Counted from the first letter of the stretch, positions 42,225 to 51,383 are shown. The stretch is DNA of 64,000 nucleotides from Ralstonia mannitolilytica (GCF_905397375.1 NZ_CAJPVG010000012.1:84523-148522), one strand, 5' to 3'. Program-made: numbers and translations. The notes: generated by a model not told the origin, from the sequence alone.

Positions 42225-44132
42225 ATGAGCCAATCGAGCCAGTTTTCACTGCTGCAGCAGCGTCGTTTTGCACCGTTCTTCTGGACCCAGTTCCTGGGTG
42301 CCATGAACGACAACGTCTTCAAGGTCGCGTTCTCCTCGCTGGTGACCTACCACGCCGCCTTGTTCGGCAACGCCGACCCGGCTTCCGCGGCGTTCCTCAT
42401 TTCAGCCATCTTCATTGCGCCTTTCGTGCTGCTGTCGGCTACCAGCGGGCAGATTGCCGACCGCATGGAGAAGGCGCGGCTGATCCGCCTGGTGAAGACG
42501 CTGGAAATCGCCATCATGGCGATCGGGTGTGCGGGCTTTGCGCTGCGCCACGTCGAACTGCTGTACCTGTGCACGTTCCTGATGGGCGTGCATTCGACGC
42601 TGTTCGGGCCGGTCAAGTACGCGTATCTACCGCAGCATCTGCAATCGGCCGAACTGGTTGGCGGCAACGGGCTGGTCGAGATGGGCACCTTCGTCGCCAT
42701 CCTCATCGGCACCATCGGCGGCGGTGAACTCGCCAACTACACGCGCCACGGCGAGCTGGTCGGCCCGCTGCTCACGGGCATCGCCTGCATGGTGATTGCC
42801 GTGGCGGGTTGGCTCACCGCGCGCGGCGTGCCGATGTCGCCGGCCTCGCAGCCGGATCTGCGCATCAACTGGAACCCGATCTCCGAAACCTGGCGCAACC
42901 TCAAGCTGGCGAGCAACCAGCGTGCGGTGTTTCTGAGCCTGCTCGGCATCTCGTGGCTGTGGTTTGTCGGGGCGACTTTCCTGACATCGTTCTTTGCGTT
43001 TGCGCGCAATGTGCTCGGTGGCGACCAGAACGTCGTGACGCTGCTGCTGGCGGTGTTCTCGGTCGGCATCGGCCTGGGCTCGGTGCTGTGCGAAAAGCTC
43101 TCCGGGCGGACGGTCGAGATTGGCCTGGTGCCGTTCGGCTCCATCGGCATGACGGTGTTTGCGGTGGACCTGTATTTCGCCTCGCATGCCGAGGCCCTCG
43201 TTGCGCACGATGTGCTGACGGGCATTTCCGGCTTCCTGCAGGACCACCGCCACTGGCGCGTGCTGGCCGACCTGTTCCTCCTGGCGATGTTCGGCGGCTT
43301 CTACAGCGTGCCGCTGTATGCGCTGATCCAGAGCCGCTGCGAGCCGACGCACCGCGCCCGCATCATCGCCGCCAACAACATCCTCAATGCGCTGTTCATG
43401 ATTGCTTCGGCAGTGCTGGCGATGGTGCTCACACGCGCCGGATTCACGATTCCGCAGCTGTTCCTCGTCACGGGCATCCTGAATGCCGTGGTGGCGATCT
43501 ACATCTACACGCTGGTGCCGGAGTTCCTGATTCGCTTCGTGATGTGGCTGCTGATCCATACCGTCTACCGCGTGAAGGTGGAGGGCGCCGAGCGGATTCC
43601 CGATGAAGGGCCGTGTCTGCTGGTGTGCAACCACGTGAGTTTCGTCGATGCAGTGGTGGTGGGCGCCTTCGTCCGCCGGCCCGTGCGTTTCGTGATGGAC
43701 CATCGCATCTTCAAGGTGCCGGTGCTGTCGTGGTTCTTCCGCACGGTCAAGGCGATTCCGATTGCGCCCCAGCACGAAGATCCGCAGATGCTCCAGCGGG
43801 CGTACGACAGCATTGCGGCAGCGCTGGCCGAAGGCGAGGTCGTCTGCATTTTCCCCGAGGGCAAGATCACCGCCACGGGCGAAATCAACCCATTCAAGGA
43901 AGGCGTGCGCCGCATTGTGGAACGCACGCCGGTGCCGGTGGTGCCCATGGCGCTTCGCGGCCTGTGGGGCAGCTTTTTCTCGCGCAAGGGCGGGGCGGCG
44001 ATGACGCGCCCATTCCGTCGCGGCATCCTCAATAAGCTGGAACTGTGCATTGGCGCACCGGTGCCGGCGCAGGCGGTATCGCCGGAAGGCCTGCAGCAAG
44101 CCGTGCTGGCATTGCGCGGCGAGCGGCGATAG
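42225..44132 (+). CDS. MFS lysophospholipid transporter fused to acyltransferase
   Basis: A 635-aa fusion for lysophospholipid repair. Residues 1-410 form a 12-TM MFS transporter of LplT type (FFWTQFLGAMNDNVFKVAFSS is the family start). Residues 430-635 form a PlsC-type acyltransferase with the catalytic motif NHVSFVD (H-x4-D), FPEGKITATGEINPF and VPMALRGLWGS. In E. coli these functions are split between LplT and Aas; Aas also has an AMP-ligase domain, which is missing here. It presumably flips lysophospholipid inward and re-acylates it with acyl-ACP or acyl-CoA. Confidence 0.92.
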   Translation: MSQSSQFSLLQQRRFAPFFWTQFLGAMNDNVFKVAFSSLVTYHAALFGNADPASAAFLISAIFIAPFVLLSATSGQIADRMEKARLIRLVKTLEIAIMAIGCAGFALRHVELLYLCTFLMGVHSTLFGPVKYAYLPQHLQSAELVGGNGLVEMGTFVAILIGTIGGGELANYTRHGELVGPLLTGIACMVIAVAGWLTARGVPMSPASQPDLRINWNPISETWRNLKLASNQRAVFLSLLGISWLWFVGATFLTSFFAFARNVLGGDQNVVTLLLAVFSVGIGLGSVLCEKLSGRTVEIGLVPFGSIGMTVFAVDLYFASHAEALVAHDVLTGISGFLQDHRHWRVLADLFLLAMFGGFYSVPLYALIQSRCEPTHRARIIAANNILNALFMIASAVLAMVLTRAGFTIPQLFLVTGILNAVVAIYIYTLVPEFLIRFVMWLLIHTVYRVKVEGAERIPDEGPCLLVCNHVSFVDAVVVGAFVRRPVRFVMDHRIFKVPVLSWFFRTVKAIPIAPQHEDPQMLQRAYDSIAAALAEGEVVCIFPEGKITATGEINPFKEGVRRIVERTPVPVVPMALRGLWGSFFSRKGGAAMTRPFRRGILNKLELCIGAPVPAQAVSPEGLQQAVLALRGERR

Positions 44133-44187
44133 CCGGGGCGCAATTCGCTACACTGCCGGCTCCCTCAATCTCTTTCGTTATCTGCTC

Positions 44188-44604
44188 ATGAAACGCCTTT
44201 CCCTGCTCATGTGTGCTTCGTCGCTGGCCCTGGCTTCCGTTGCAGCGCAGGCTGCCGCGCCCGCGTCGAGTGAAACGCTGCCCTCCGGCGTGGTCGTCCA
44301 GACGCTGACCAAGGGCACCGGCCCGTCGCCCAAGGCCAGCGATACGGTCAAGGTGCACTACCGAGGCACGCTGACCGACGGCAAGGAGTTCGACAGCTCC
44401 TACAAGCGCGGGCAGCCGATCTCGTTTCCCCTGAACCGCGTGATCCCGTGCTGGACCGAAGGCGTGCAAAAGATGCAGGTGGGCGGCAAGGCCAAGCTGA
44501 CGTGCCCGGCGGCCACGGCCTACGGCGAGCGCGGCGTGCCCGGCACGATTCCGCCCAACGCCACGCTGAACTTCGAGGTCGAGCTGCTGGGCATCGGCGG
44601 CTGA
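44188..44604 (+). CDS. Periplasmic FKBP-type peptidyl-prolyl isomerase
   Basis: A 138-aa protein with a signal peptide cleaved near AAQA-AAPA, then a single FKBP domain (about 30-138). Active-site motifs: VKVHYRGTLTDGKEFDSSY, ISFPLNRVIPCWTEGVQKM and AYGERGVPGTIPPNATLNFE. It catalyses cis-trans isomerisation of Xaa-Pro bonds and probably helps envelope protein folding. ATG 44188 gives the signal peptide; the longer frame to 44050 overlaps the upstream gene. The aroC gene follows on the same strand after 72 bp. Confidence 0.93.
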   Translation: MKRLSLLMCASSLALASVAAQAAAPASSETLPSGVVVQTLTKGTGPSPKASDTVKVHYRGTLTDGKEFDSSYKRGQPISFPLNRVIPCWTEGVQKMQVGGKAKLTCPAATAYGERGVPGTIPPNATLNFEVELLGIGG

Positions 44605-44676
44605 TCGATCGGCTTACAATATCCGTTTTCCGATGTTTCGCGCCGCGGCAACCGCGGCGCTCTTCCGAGCACGATC

Positions 44677-45777
44677 ATGTCTGGCAATACCCTGGGCCTG
44701 CTGTTTTCCGTCACTACCTTCGGCGAGTCGCATGGCCCTGCCATCGGCGCCGTCATCGACGGCTGCCCGCCCGGCATGGCGCTCAGCGCAGAAGACATCC
44801 AGCCCGACCTGGACCGCCGCAAGCCCGGCACGTCGCGCCACGTCACCCAGCGCAAGGAAGATGACGTGGTCGAAATTCTGTCCGGCGTGTACGAAGGCAA
44901 GACGACCGGCACGCCGATCTGCCTGCTGATCCGCAACACCGACCAGCGCAGCAAGGACTACAGCAACATCGCCGAGACCTTCCGCCCAGGCCACGCCGAC
45001 TACACCTACTGGCACAAGTACGGCATCCGCGATCCGCGCGGCGGCGGCCGGTCTTCGGCACGGCTGACGGCCCCGGTGGTGGCCGCCGGTGCGGTGGCCA
45101 AGAAGTGGCTGCGCGAGAAGTTTGGCGTGGAAATCCACGGCTTCATGTCGCAGCTGGGCGATATCCAGATCCCGTTCGTCGACTGGAACGAGGTGCCGAA
45201 CAACCCGTTCTTCGCGCCGAACGCCGACATCATCCCGGAGCTCGAAACGTACATGGATGCGCTGCGCAAGGACGGCGATTCCGTCGGCGCGCGCATTGAG
45301 GTTGTGGCGACCGGCGTGCCGGTCGGCTGGGGCGAGCCGCTGTTCGATCGCCTGGACGCCGACATCGCGCACGCCATGATGGGCCTGAACGCCGTGAAGG
45401 GCGTCGAGATCGGGGCAGGTTTCCATGCCGTGGCGCAGCGCGGTTCGGAGCACGGTGACGAGCTGACGCCGGACGGTTTCGTCGGCAACAACGCCGGCGG
45501 CATCCTCGGCGGGATTTCGACGGGGCAGGACATTTCGGTATCGCTAGCGATCAAGCCGACGTCGAGCATCCGCACGCCGCGTCGCTCGATCGACAAGGCA
45601 GGCGATCCCGCCGTGGTCGAGACCTTCGGCCGCCATGATCCGTGCGTCGGCATCCGCGCCACGCCGATCGCCGAAGCGCTGCTGGCGCTGGTGCTCATCG
45701 ACCACGCGCTGCGCCATCGCGCGCAATGCGGCGATGTGTCGGTCCAGACGCCGGCCATTGCCGCGAAGGCGCCTTGA
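44677..45777 (+). CDS. aroC: Chorismate synthase
   Basis: Last enzyme of the shikimate pathway: converts 5-enolpyruvylshikimate-3-phosphate to chorismate using reduced FMN. 366 aa, normal length. Signatures: GESHGPAIGAVIDGCPPG at residues 17-34, HADYTYWHKYGIRDPRGGG, RSSARLTAPVVAAGAVAKKW, and FVGNNAGGILGGISTGQDI near residue 270. A bidirectional terminator follows and faces the ETF-QO gene. Confidence 0.98.
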   Translation: MSGNTLGLLFSVTTFGESHGPAIGAVIDGCPPGMALSAEDIQPDLDRRKPGTSRHVTQRKEDDVVEILSGVYEGKTTGTPICLLIRNTDQRSKDYSNIAETFRPGHADYTYWHKYGIRDPRGGGRSSARLTAPVVAAGAVAKKWLREKFGVEIHGFMSQLGDIQIPFVDWNEVPNNPFFAPNADIIPELETYMDALRKDGDSVGARIEVVATGVPVGWGEPLFDRLDADIAHAMMGLNAVKGVEIGAGFHAVAQRGSEHGDELTPDGFVGNNAGGILGGISTGQDISVSLAIKPTSSIRTPRRSIDKAGDPAVVETFGRHDPCVGIRATPIAEALLALVLIDHALRHRAQCGDVSVQTPAIAAKAP

Positions 45778-45796
45778 ACCGTTCCGCGCGGGCAAC

Positions 45797-45825
45797 AAAA
45801 AAGACGGCTTGAAGCCGTCTTTTTT
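45797..45825. terminator. Bidirectional terminator between aroC and ETF-QO
   Basis: 14-bp perfect stem (AAAAAAGACGGCTT with AAGCCGTCTTTTTT) around a single G, so T-runs exist on both strands. It serves the converging genes on either side. Confidence 0.92.
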
Positions 45826-45841
45826 GTTGGTGCGTCCTTCT

Positions 45842-47527
45842 TTACATCCCGACGTAGTTCGGGCCGCCACCGCCTTCCGGCGTCACCCACACGATATTCT
45901 GCGTCGGGTCCTTGATGTCGCAGGTCTTGCAGTGCACGCAGTTCTGCGCGTTGATCTGCAGGCGCTCCACGCCTTCGTCGTTCTTGACGAACTCGTACAC
46001 GCCAGCCGGGCAGTAGCGTTGCTCGGGGCCTGCAAACTCCGGCAGGTTGATGCGCGTCGGAACGGTCGGGTCCTTCAGCGTCAGGTGCGCGGGCTGGTTC
46101 TCTTCGTGGTTGGTGTTGGAGATGAACACCGACGACAGGCGGTCGAACGTGATCTTGCCGTCCGGTTTCGGATACACGATCTTCTCGCACTCCGAGGCAG
46201 GCTTGAGCGACTGGTTGTCCGACTTCGTGCCGTGCAGCGTCCACGGCGGGCTGGCGACGCCGATCTTGGGCAGCAGCCATTGCTCGATGCCGGTCATGAT
46301 CTTGCCCAGCGTCGGGCTCTTCTTGAACCACAGCTTGAAGTTGCGCGACTGGTCGAGTTCTTCCTTCAGCCAGCTCTTCTCGAACGCGGCCGGGTAGGCC
46401 GACAGCTCATCGCCCGAACGGCCGGCGGTCACGGCTTCGAATACGGCGTCGCCGCAGAGCATGCCGCTCTTGATGGCCGCGTGGCTGCCCTTGATGCGTG
46501 CGGCATTCAGGTAACCAGCGTCGCAACCAACCAGCGCGCCGCCCGGGAATACCGTCTTGGGCAGCGCCTGCGGCGTGCCGTTGTTGATGGCGCGAGCGCC
46601 GTACCCGATGCGCTTGCCACCTTCGATGTGCGCGCGGATGGCCGGATGGGTCTTCCAGCGCTGCATTTCTTCGAACGGGCTCATCCACGGGTTCTTGTAG
46701 TCAAGGCCGATGACGAAGCCCAGCGTGACCTTGTTGTCTTCCAGGTGGTACAGGAAGCCGCCGCCGAAGGTATCGTCTTCGATCGGCCAGCCGGCGGTGT
46801 GGACGACGAGGCCGGGCTTGGCCTTGGCCGGGTCGATTTCCCAGAGCTCCTTGATGCCGATGGCGAAGGTCTGCGGGTCTTTGCCGGCGTTGAGCTTGAA
46901 TTTCTCCAGCAGCTGGCGGCCCAGGTGACCGCGCGCGCCCTCGGCGAAGATCGTGTACTTGCCGAGCAGTTCCATGCCCAGCTGGAAGTTCTCGGTCGGC
47001 TCGCCGTCTTTGCCGATGCCCATGTTGCCGGTGGCGACGCCGCGCACGGCGCCGTTGTCGTCGTACAGGACTTCAGCGGCGGCAAAGCCGGGGAAGATCT
47101 CCACGCCGAGCGCCTCGGCCTGCGTTGCCATCCACTTCACCACGTTCGACAGCGAGATCACGTAGCAGCCATCGTTGTGGAAGTTGCGCGGCACGAGCCA
47201 ATCGGGCGTACGCTTGGCGTCGGTTTCGCTCAGGAAGAGCACGTCGTCGCCCGTGACCGGCTGGTTCAGCGGGGCGCCATCGGCTTTCCAGTTGGGCAGC
47301 AGTTCGGTGATGGCACGTGGGTCCATCACGGCGCCCGACAGGATGTGGGCACCCGGCTCCGAACCCTTTTCCAGCACGACGACGGACACATCCTTGCCCG
47401 TCCCGGCGGCCAGTTGCTTGATGCGGATCGCGGTCGCGAGGCCGGCAGGGCCGCCGCCGACGATCACGACGTCATACTCCATGGACTCTCGCGGGCCGTA
47501 TTGTTCGAGGAGCTGCTGCTGGTTCAT
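45842..47527 (-). CDS. Electron transfer flavoprotein-ubiquinone oxidoreductase
   Basis: Membrane-associated enzyme passing electrons from ETF (fatty-acid and amino-acid oxidation) to ubiquinone. 561 aa. N-terminal FAD motif VVIVGGGPAGLATAIRIK, mid-protein AEGARGHLGRQL, and a C-terminal 4Fe-4S site with Cys in RYCPAGVYEF, NCVHCKTCDIKDP, followed by NIVWVTPEGGGGPNY. The gene stands alone on the minus strand and diverges from an SDR gene across a 222-bp region with a GAACGATCGTTC palindrome. Confidence 0.96.
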   Translation of the reverse strand: MNQQQLLEQYGPRESMEYDVVIVGGGPAGLATAIRIKQLAAGTGKDVSVVVLEKGSEPGAHILSGAVMDPRAITELLPNWKADGAPLNQPVTGDDVLFLSETDAKRTPDWLVPRNFHNDGCYVISLSNVVKWMATQAEALGVEIFPGFAAAEVLYDDNGAVRGVATGNMGIGKDGEPTENFQLGMELLGKYTIFAEGARGHLGRQLLEKFKLNAGKDPQTFAIGIKELWEIDPAKAKPGLVVHTAGWPIEDDTFGGGFLYHLEDNKVTLGFVIGLDYKNPWMSPFEEMQRWKTHPAIRAHIEGGKRIGYGARAINNGTPQALPKTVFPGGALVGCDAGYLNAARIKGSHAAIKSGMLCGDAVFEAVTAGRSGDELSAYPAAFEKSWLKEELDQSRNFKLWFKKSPTLGKIMTGIEQWLLPKIGVASPPWTLHGTKSDNQSLKPASECEKIVYPKPDGKITFDRLSSVFISNTNHEENQPAHLTLKDPTVPTRINLPEFAGPEQRYCPAGVYEFVKNDEGVERLQINAQNCVHCKTCDIKDPTQNIVWVTPEGGGGPNYVGM

Positions 47528-47646
47528 AGGTGTCTCTTCGCTGCTTGGGGACAGTTAGGGGCGTTTGCTTATTGGTATGACGGATTGCTGCATTAGAATT
47601 TTCCGCATTGTCCGGGAGGCGCCCGGATGCGGCAAGAGAAATTTCT

Positions 47647-47658
47647 GAACGATCGTTC
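47647..47658 (+). promoter_or_regulatory. GAACGATCGTTC palindrome (TetR-type operator candidate)
   Basis: A perfect 12-bp inverted repeat followed 10 bp later by TGCTAAGCT, an extended -10-like sequence facing the SDR gene. Palindromes of this kind are bound by TetR-family regulators of fatty-acid and branched-chain acid catabolism in proteobacteria. The neighbouring ETF-QO fits that regulon, but the regulator is not in this window. Confidence 0.5.
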
Positions 47659-47749
47659 GATTTTTGCTAAGCTGCGCGCAAATCACATTGCCGGCCCGCC
47701 GATTCATCAGGTCCGGCGCATGCAAACCAACAGACGGGGATCACGCATC

Positions 47750-48535
47750 ATGGGTTTGTCGATCAATCTGGAAGGCAAGGTTGCGCTGATCACCGGCGCG
47801 TCGAGTGGCCTGGGAGCGCGCTTTGCGCACACGCTGGCCGCAGCCGGCGCCAAGGTCGTGCTGGCGTCGCGCCGCGTGGAGCGGCTGAAGGAGCTGCGCG
47901 CCGACATCGAATCCAAGGGCGGCAGCGCCCACGTCGTCCGCCTGGACGTGACGGATCCGGACAGTATCCGCGCGGCCATTGCACACGCCGAGACCGAAGC
48001 CGGCACGATCGACATCCTCGTCAACAATTCGGGCGTTTCGACCACGCAGCGGATGGTGGACGTGACGCCCGACGATTTCGATTTCATCTTCGACACCAAC
48101 ACGCGCGGCGCCTTCTTCGTGGCGCAGGAAACGGCCAAGCGCATGATCGCGCGGGCCAAGGGAGCGGAGAAGAACGGCTCGCCGCTGCCGCAATCGCGCA
48201 TCGTCAACATCGCCTCCGTGGCGGGGCTGAAGGTGCTGTCGCAGATCGGTGTGTACTGCATGAGCAAGGCCGCCGTGGTCCACATGACCCGCGCCATGGC
48301 GCTGGAGTGGGGCCGCTACGGCATCAACACCAACGCCATCTGCCCGGGCTATATCGATACCGAGATCAACCATCACCACTGGGAAACCGAGGCCGGGCAG
48401 AAGCTCGTGCAGATGCTGCCGCGCAAGCGCGTGGGCAAGCCGGAAGACCTGGATGGGCTGATTCTGCTGCTGGCGTCCGACCAGTCTGACTTCATCAACG
48501 GCGCCGTCATCAACGCGGACGACGGCATGGTCTGA
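47750..48535 (+). CDS. Short-chain dehydrogenase/reductase (SDR)
   Basis: NAD(P)-dependent oxidoreductase, 261 aa. Cofactor motif TGASSGLGARFAH (residues 17-29), NNSG at about 93, catalytic Ser in VNIASVAG and Tyr-x3-Lys in YCMSKAAVV, then NAICPGYIDTEI. ATG 47750 begins the normal SDR N-terminus; the frame to 47627 includes the operator-like palindrome. The substrate is unknown; the shared region with ETF-QO suggests an acyl-CoA or hydroxyacid oxidation step. Confidence 0.93.
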   Translation: MGLSINLEGKVALITGASSGLGARFAHTLAAAGAKVVLASRRVERLKELRADIESKGGSAHVVRLDVTDPDSIRAAIAHAETEAGTIDILVNNSGVSTTQRMVDVTPDDFDFIFDTNTRGAFFVAQETAKRMIARAKGAEKNGSPLPQSRIVNIASVAGLKVLSQIGVYCMSKAAVVHMTRAMALEWGRYGINTNAICPGYIDTEINHHHWETEAGQKLVQMLPRKRVGKPEDLDGLILLLASDQSDFINGAVINADDGMV

Positions 48536-48544
48536 GCGGCCCGC

Positions 48545-49090
48545 TCAGTGCCCCATCAGCCGCTGCACGAGCTCCAGCGACGTGTTGGCGGCGTACTTCT
48601 TCATCAGGCGCGCGCGGTAGATTTCCACCGTGCGCGGGCTGATCTCCAGCTGCTTGCCGATCTGCTTGCTGGTTTTCCCTTCCACCAGCTGCGCGGCGAT
48701 GTCGCGTTCGCGTGGCGTCAGGGCCGCGGTGACGGGGCGGTGCGAGGAAAGATCCTCGAAGGTCCAGATGCCTTCGCCCAGCGGCTTGGCGCGATCGAGC
48801 GCGCGGCCCGTGACGTGGCACCAGAACAGCTCGCCGTTGGCGCGCTTCATGATGCGCTCGTCTGAATAGCTGCCGCGCGCGTTCATGACCGGGATGATGC
48901 GCGCGCCGGTGCGCTCGTATTCATCGTGTGTCGGATAGAGCAGCTCAAACGATTGCCCGATCATCGCCGTGCGCGCGTGGCCGAAGATGCGCGCGGCCTC
49001 GTCGTTGACATCGAGCATGACGCGCTCGCGGGACATCACCATGCCCACCGGGGCAAGCTGGAATGCAGTCTGATAGTCGAGAGCGGGCAT
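48545..49090 (-). CDS. PAS-LuxR transcriptional regulator
   Basis: A 181-aa regulator with an N-terminal PAS domain (about residues 6-115: FQLAPVGMVMSRERVMLDVN, ELFWCHVTGRALD). A LuxR-type HTH follows (about 120-178: LTPRERDIAAQLVEGKTSKQ, SPRTVEIYRARLMKKY). There is no receiver domain, so the PAS domain probably senses a ligand or redox state. It diverges from scoA and may control the ketone-body genes; it also converges with the SDR gene at 48535. Confidence 0.92.
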   Translation of the reverse strand: MPALDYQTAFQLAPVGMVMSRERVMLDVNDEAARIFGHARTAMIGQSFELLYPTHDEYERTGARIIPVMNARGSYSDERIMKRANGELFWCHVTGRALDRAKPLGEGIWTFEDLSSHRPVTAALTPRERDIAAQLVEGKTSKQIGKQLEISPRTVEIYRARLMKKYAANTSLELVQRLMGH

Positions 49091-49110
49091 ATGTATTCGT
49101 ACGTATTGCT

Positions 49111-49124
49111 GCGTCGCGCGACGC
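49111..49124. promoter_or_regulatory. GCGTCGCGCGACGC palindrome before the PAS-LuxR/scoA pair
   Basis: A perfect 14-bp palindrome 21-34 bp upstream of the PAS-LuxR start codon, within the divergent region to scoA. Position suits an operator for autoregulation, but high-GC palindromes can arise by chance. Confidence 0.4.
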
Positions 49125-49242
49125 TTGCGTATTCTCGCCAGATTGTATCGTTACTATTTTCCGGCGCTGCATCGCACAAACCCCAACTGGGCGATCGGTC
49201 AAAACCCTGCCGGATGTGTTGGACCACCAAGGAGAAGCACGC

Positions 49243-49944
49243 ATGAACAAAATCTTCGCCAGCGCCAATGAGGCGCTCGCGGGCGTCGTCAAGGACGGCC
49301 AGACCATCGCCGTGGGCGGCTTCGGCCTGTGCGGCATTCCGGAAGCGCTGATCGCCGCGCTGCGCGACTCGGGCGTCAAGAATCTGACCTGCATCTCGAA
49401 CAACGCGGGCGTCGATGGTTTTGGCCTCGGCCTGCTGCTGGAAACCCGCCAGATCAAGAAAATGATTTCGTCCTACGTGGGCGAGAACAAGGAGTTCGAG
49501 CGCCAGTACCTGGCCGGTGAACTCGAGCTCGAATTCACGCCGCAGGGGACGCTGGCCGAAAAGTTGCGCGCTGGCGGTGCGGGCATCCCGGCGTTCTTTA
49601 CCAAGACCGGTGTCGGCACGATCGTGGCCGAGGGCAAGGAGCTGCGCGAGTTCGACGGCGAGACCTACGTCATGGAGCGCTCGCTCGTGCCGGATGTGTC
49701 GCTGGTCAAGGCGGCCGTGGCCGACAAGTCCGGCAATCTGCGCTTCAACCTGACCGCACGCAACTTCAACCCCGCTGCGGCCACGGCCGGCAAGATCTGC
49801 ATCGTCGAAGTTGAAAAGATCGTGGAATTGGGCGAGCTTGCGCCGGACGACATCCACCTGCCTGGCATCTACGTGCACCGCATCGTGCTGAATGCCACGC
49901 CCGAGAAGCGCATCGAGAAGCGCACCATCCGCGCAGCCAACTAA
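49243..49944 (+). CDS. scoA: 3-oxoacid CoA-transferase subunit A
   Basis: Alpha subunit (233 aa) of a family I CoA-transferase that moves CoA from succinyl-CoA to acetoacetate. Motifs: VGGFGLCGIPEALI (CoA-binding), TCISNNAGVDGFGLG, and the C-terminal LAPDDIHLPGIYVHRI. GGAG precedes ATG 49243. It is 10 bp from scoB and in the same operon as 3-hydroxybutyrate dehydrogenase, so it belongs to ketone-body/PHB use. Confidence 0.95.
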   Translation: MNKIFASANEALAGVVKDGQTIAVGGFGLCGIPEALIAALRDSGVKNLTCISNNAGVDGFGLGLLLETRQIKKMISSYVGENKEFERQYLAGELELEFTPQGTLAEKLRAGGAGIPAFFTKTGVGTIVAEGKELREFDGETYVMERSLVPDVSLVKAAVADKSGNLRFNLTARNFNPAAATAGKICIVEVEKIVELGELAPDDIHLPGIYVHRIVLNATPEKRIEKRTIRAAN

Positions 49945-49954
49945 GGAGACCGAC

Positions 49955-50590
49955 ATGGCCTGGACCCAAGACCAAATGGCGGCACGCGCTGCCCAGGAAC
50001 TGCAAGACGGCTTCTACGTGAACCTCGGCATCGGCATCCCGACGCTGGTTGCCAACCATACCGGCGACAAGGAAGTCTGGCTGCAGAGCGAAAACGGCAT
50101 GCTCGGCATCGGTCCGTTCCCCACCGAAGACGAAGTCGACGCCGACCTCATCAACGCCGGCAAGCAGACCGTGACCACGCTGCCCGGCAGCGCCATCTTC
50201 GGCAGCGACCAGAGCTTTGCGATGATCCGCGGCGGCAAGATCAATCTGTCGATTCTCGGCGCGATGCAGGTCAGCGAAACGGGTGATCTCGCCAACTGGA
50301 TGATCCCGGGCAAGATGGTCAAGGGCATGGGCGGCGCGATGGACCTCGTGGCGGGTGTCAAGCGCGTGATCGTGCTAATGGAGCACACCGCCAAGAAGAA
50401 GGACGGCACCGAAGACCTGAAGATCCTGCCCAAGTGCACCTTGCCGCTGACCGGCGTGGGCGTGGTCGATCGCATCATTACGGACCTGGGCGTCATCGAC
50501 GTGACGGAGCAGGGCCTGCGCCTGGTGGAGACCGCGCCGGGCGTGTCGCGCGAAGAGATCCAGGCCAAGACCGGCGTGAACCTGCTGTAA
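49955..50590 (+). CDS. scoB: 3-oxoacid CoA-transferase subunit B
   Basis: Beta subunit (211 aa) carrying the catalytic Glu in the signature SENGMLGIGP (about residue 44-53). Other family motifs: NLGIGIPTLVANH, RGGKINLSILGAMQVSETGD and GMGGAMDLVAGVKRVIVLME. AAGGAGA precedes the ATG. The protein pairs with ScoA to form the active heteromer. Confidence 0.96.
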   Translation: MAWTQDQMAARAAQELQDGFYVNLGIGIPTLVANHTGDKEVWLQSENGMLGIGPFPTEDEVDADLINAGKQTVTTLPGSAIFGSDQSFAMIRGGKINLSILGAMQVSETGDLANWMIPGKMVKGMGGAMDLVAGVKRVIVLMEHTAKKKDGTEDLKILPKCTLPLTGVGVVDRIITDLGVIDVTEQGLRLVETAPGVSREEIQAKTGVNLL

Positions 50591-50603
50591 TCCGGAGACC
50601 ACG

Positions 50604-51383
50604 ATGCTGCAAGGAAAAACCGCACTCGTCACGGGCTCGACCAGCGGGATCGGCCTGGGCATCGCCTGCGCGCTGGCCGCGCAGGGTGCCAACATCATCA
50701 TGAACGGCTTTGGCGATGTGGAAGCGCCCAAGGCCCAGATCGCGTCTGCAGGCAAGAACGCCATCCGCATCGGCTATCACGGCGCCGACATGAGCAAGCC
50801 GGCCGAGATCGAAGCGATGTTCGCCTATGCCGAAGCCGAGTTCGGCGGCGTGGACATCCTGGTCAACAACGCCGGCATCCAGTACGTGGCCAACGTGGAG
50901 GATTTCCCGGTCGAGCGCTGGGACGCCATCATCGCCATCAACCTGAGCTCGGCGTTCCACACCACACGGCTGGCCATCCCGGGCATGAAGCGCAAGAACT
51001 GGGGGCGCATCATCAACATCGCTTCGGCGCATGGCCTGGTGGCGTCGGCGCAGAAGTCTGCATACGTGGCGGCCAAGCACGGCATTGTCGGCTTGACCAA
51101 GTCGGTGGCGTTGGAGACGGCCCAGACCGGCATCACCTCCAACGCGATCTGCCCGGGCTGGGTGCTGACACCGCTGGTGCAGAAGCAAATCGACGCGCGT
51201 GCAGAGAAGGAGGGCATCCCTGCGCTGCAGGCCAAGAAGGAGCTGCTGATGGAAAAGCAGCCCTCGGGCGAGTTCGTCACGCCCGACCAGCTCGGCGCGC
51301 TGGCGGTGTTCCTCTGCAGCGACGCGGCCGAACAGGTGCGCGGCGTGGCCTGGAACATGGATGGCGGCTGGGTCGCGCAATAA
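50604..51383 (+). CDS. bdhA: 3-hydroxybutyrate dehydrogenase
   Basis: SDR enzyme of 259 aa, (R)-3-hydroxybutyrate to acetoacetate with NAD. TGSTSGIGLGIA cofactor motif at residues 10-21, NNAGIQYV, catalytic Ser/Tyr/Lys in NIASAHGLV and YVAAKHGIVG, and the C-terminal WNMDGGWVAQ typical of the family. It lies 13 bp after scoB with GGAG before the ATG. With ScoAB it converts hydroxybutyrate to acetoacetyl-CoA. A strong terminator follows. Confidence 0.95.
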   Translation: MLQGKTALVTGSTSGIGLGIACALAAQGANIIMNGFGDVEAPKAQIASAGKNAIRIGYHGADMSKPAEIEAMFAYAEAEFGGVDILVNNAGIQYVANVEDFPVERWDAIIAINLSSAFHTTRLAIPGMKRKNWGRIINIASAHGLVASAQKSAYVAAKHGIVGLTKSVALETAQTGITSNAICPGWVLTPLVQKQIDARAEKEGIPALQAKKELLMEKQPSGEFVTPDQLGALAVFLCSDAAEQVRGVAWNMDGGWVAQ

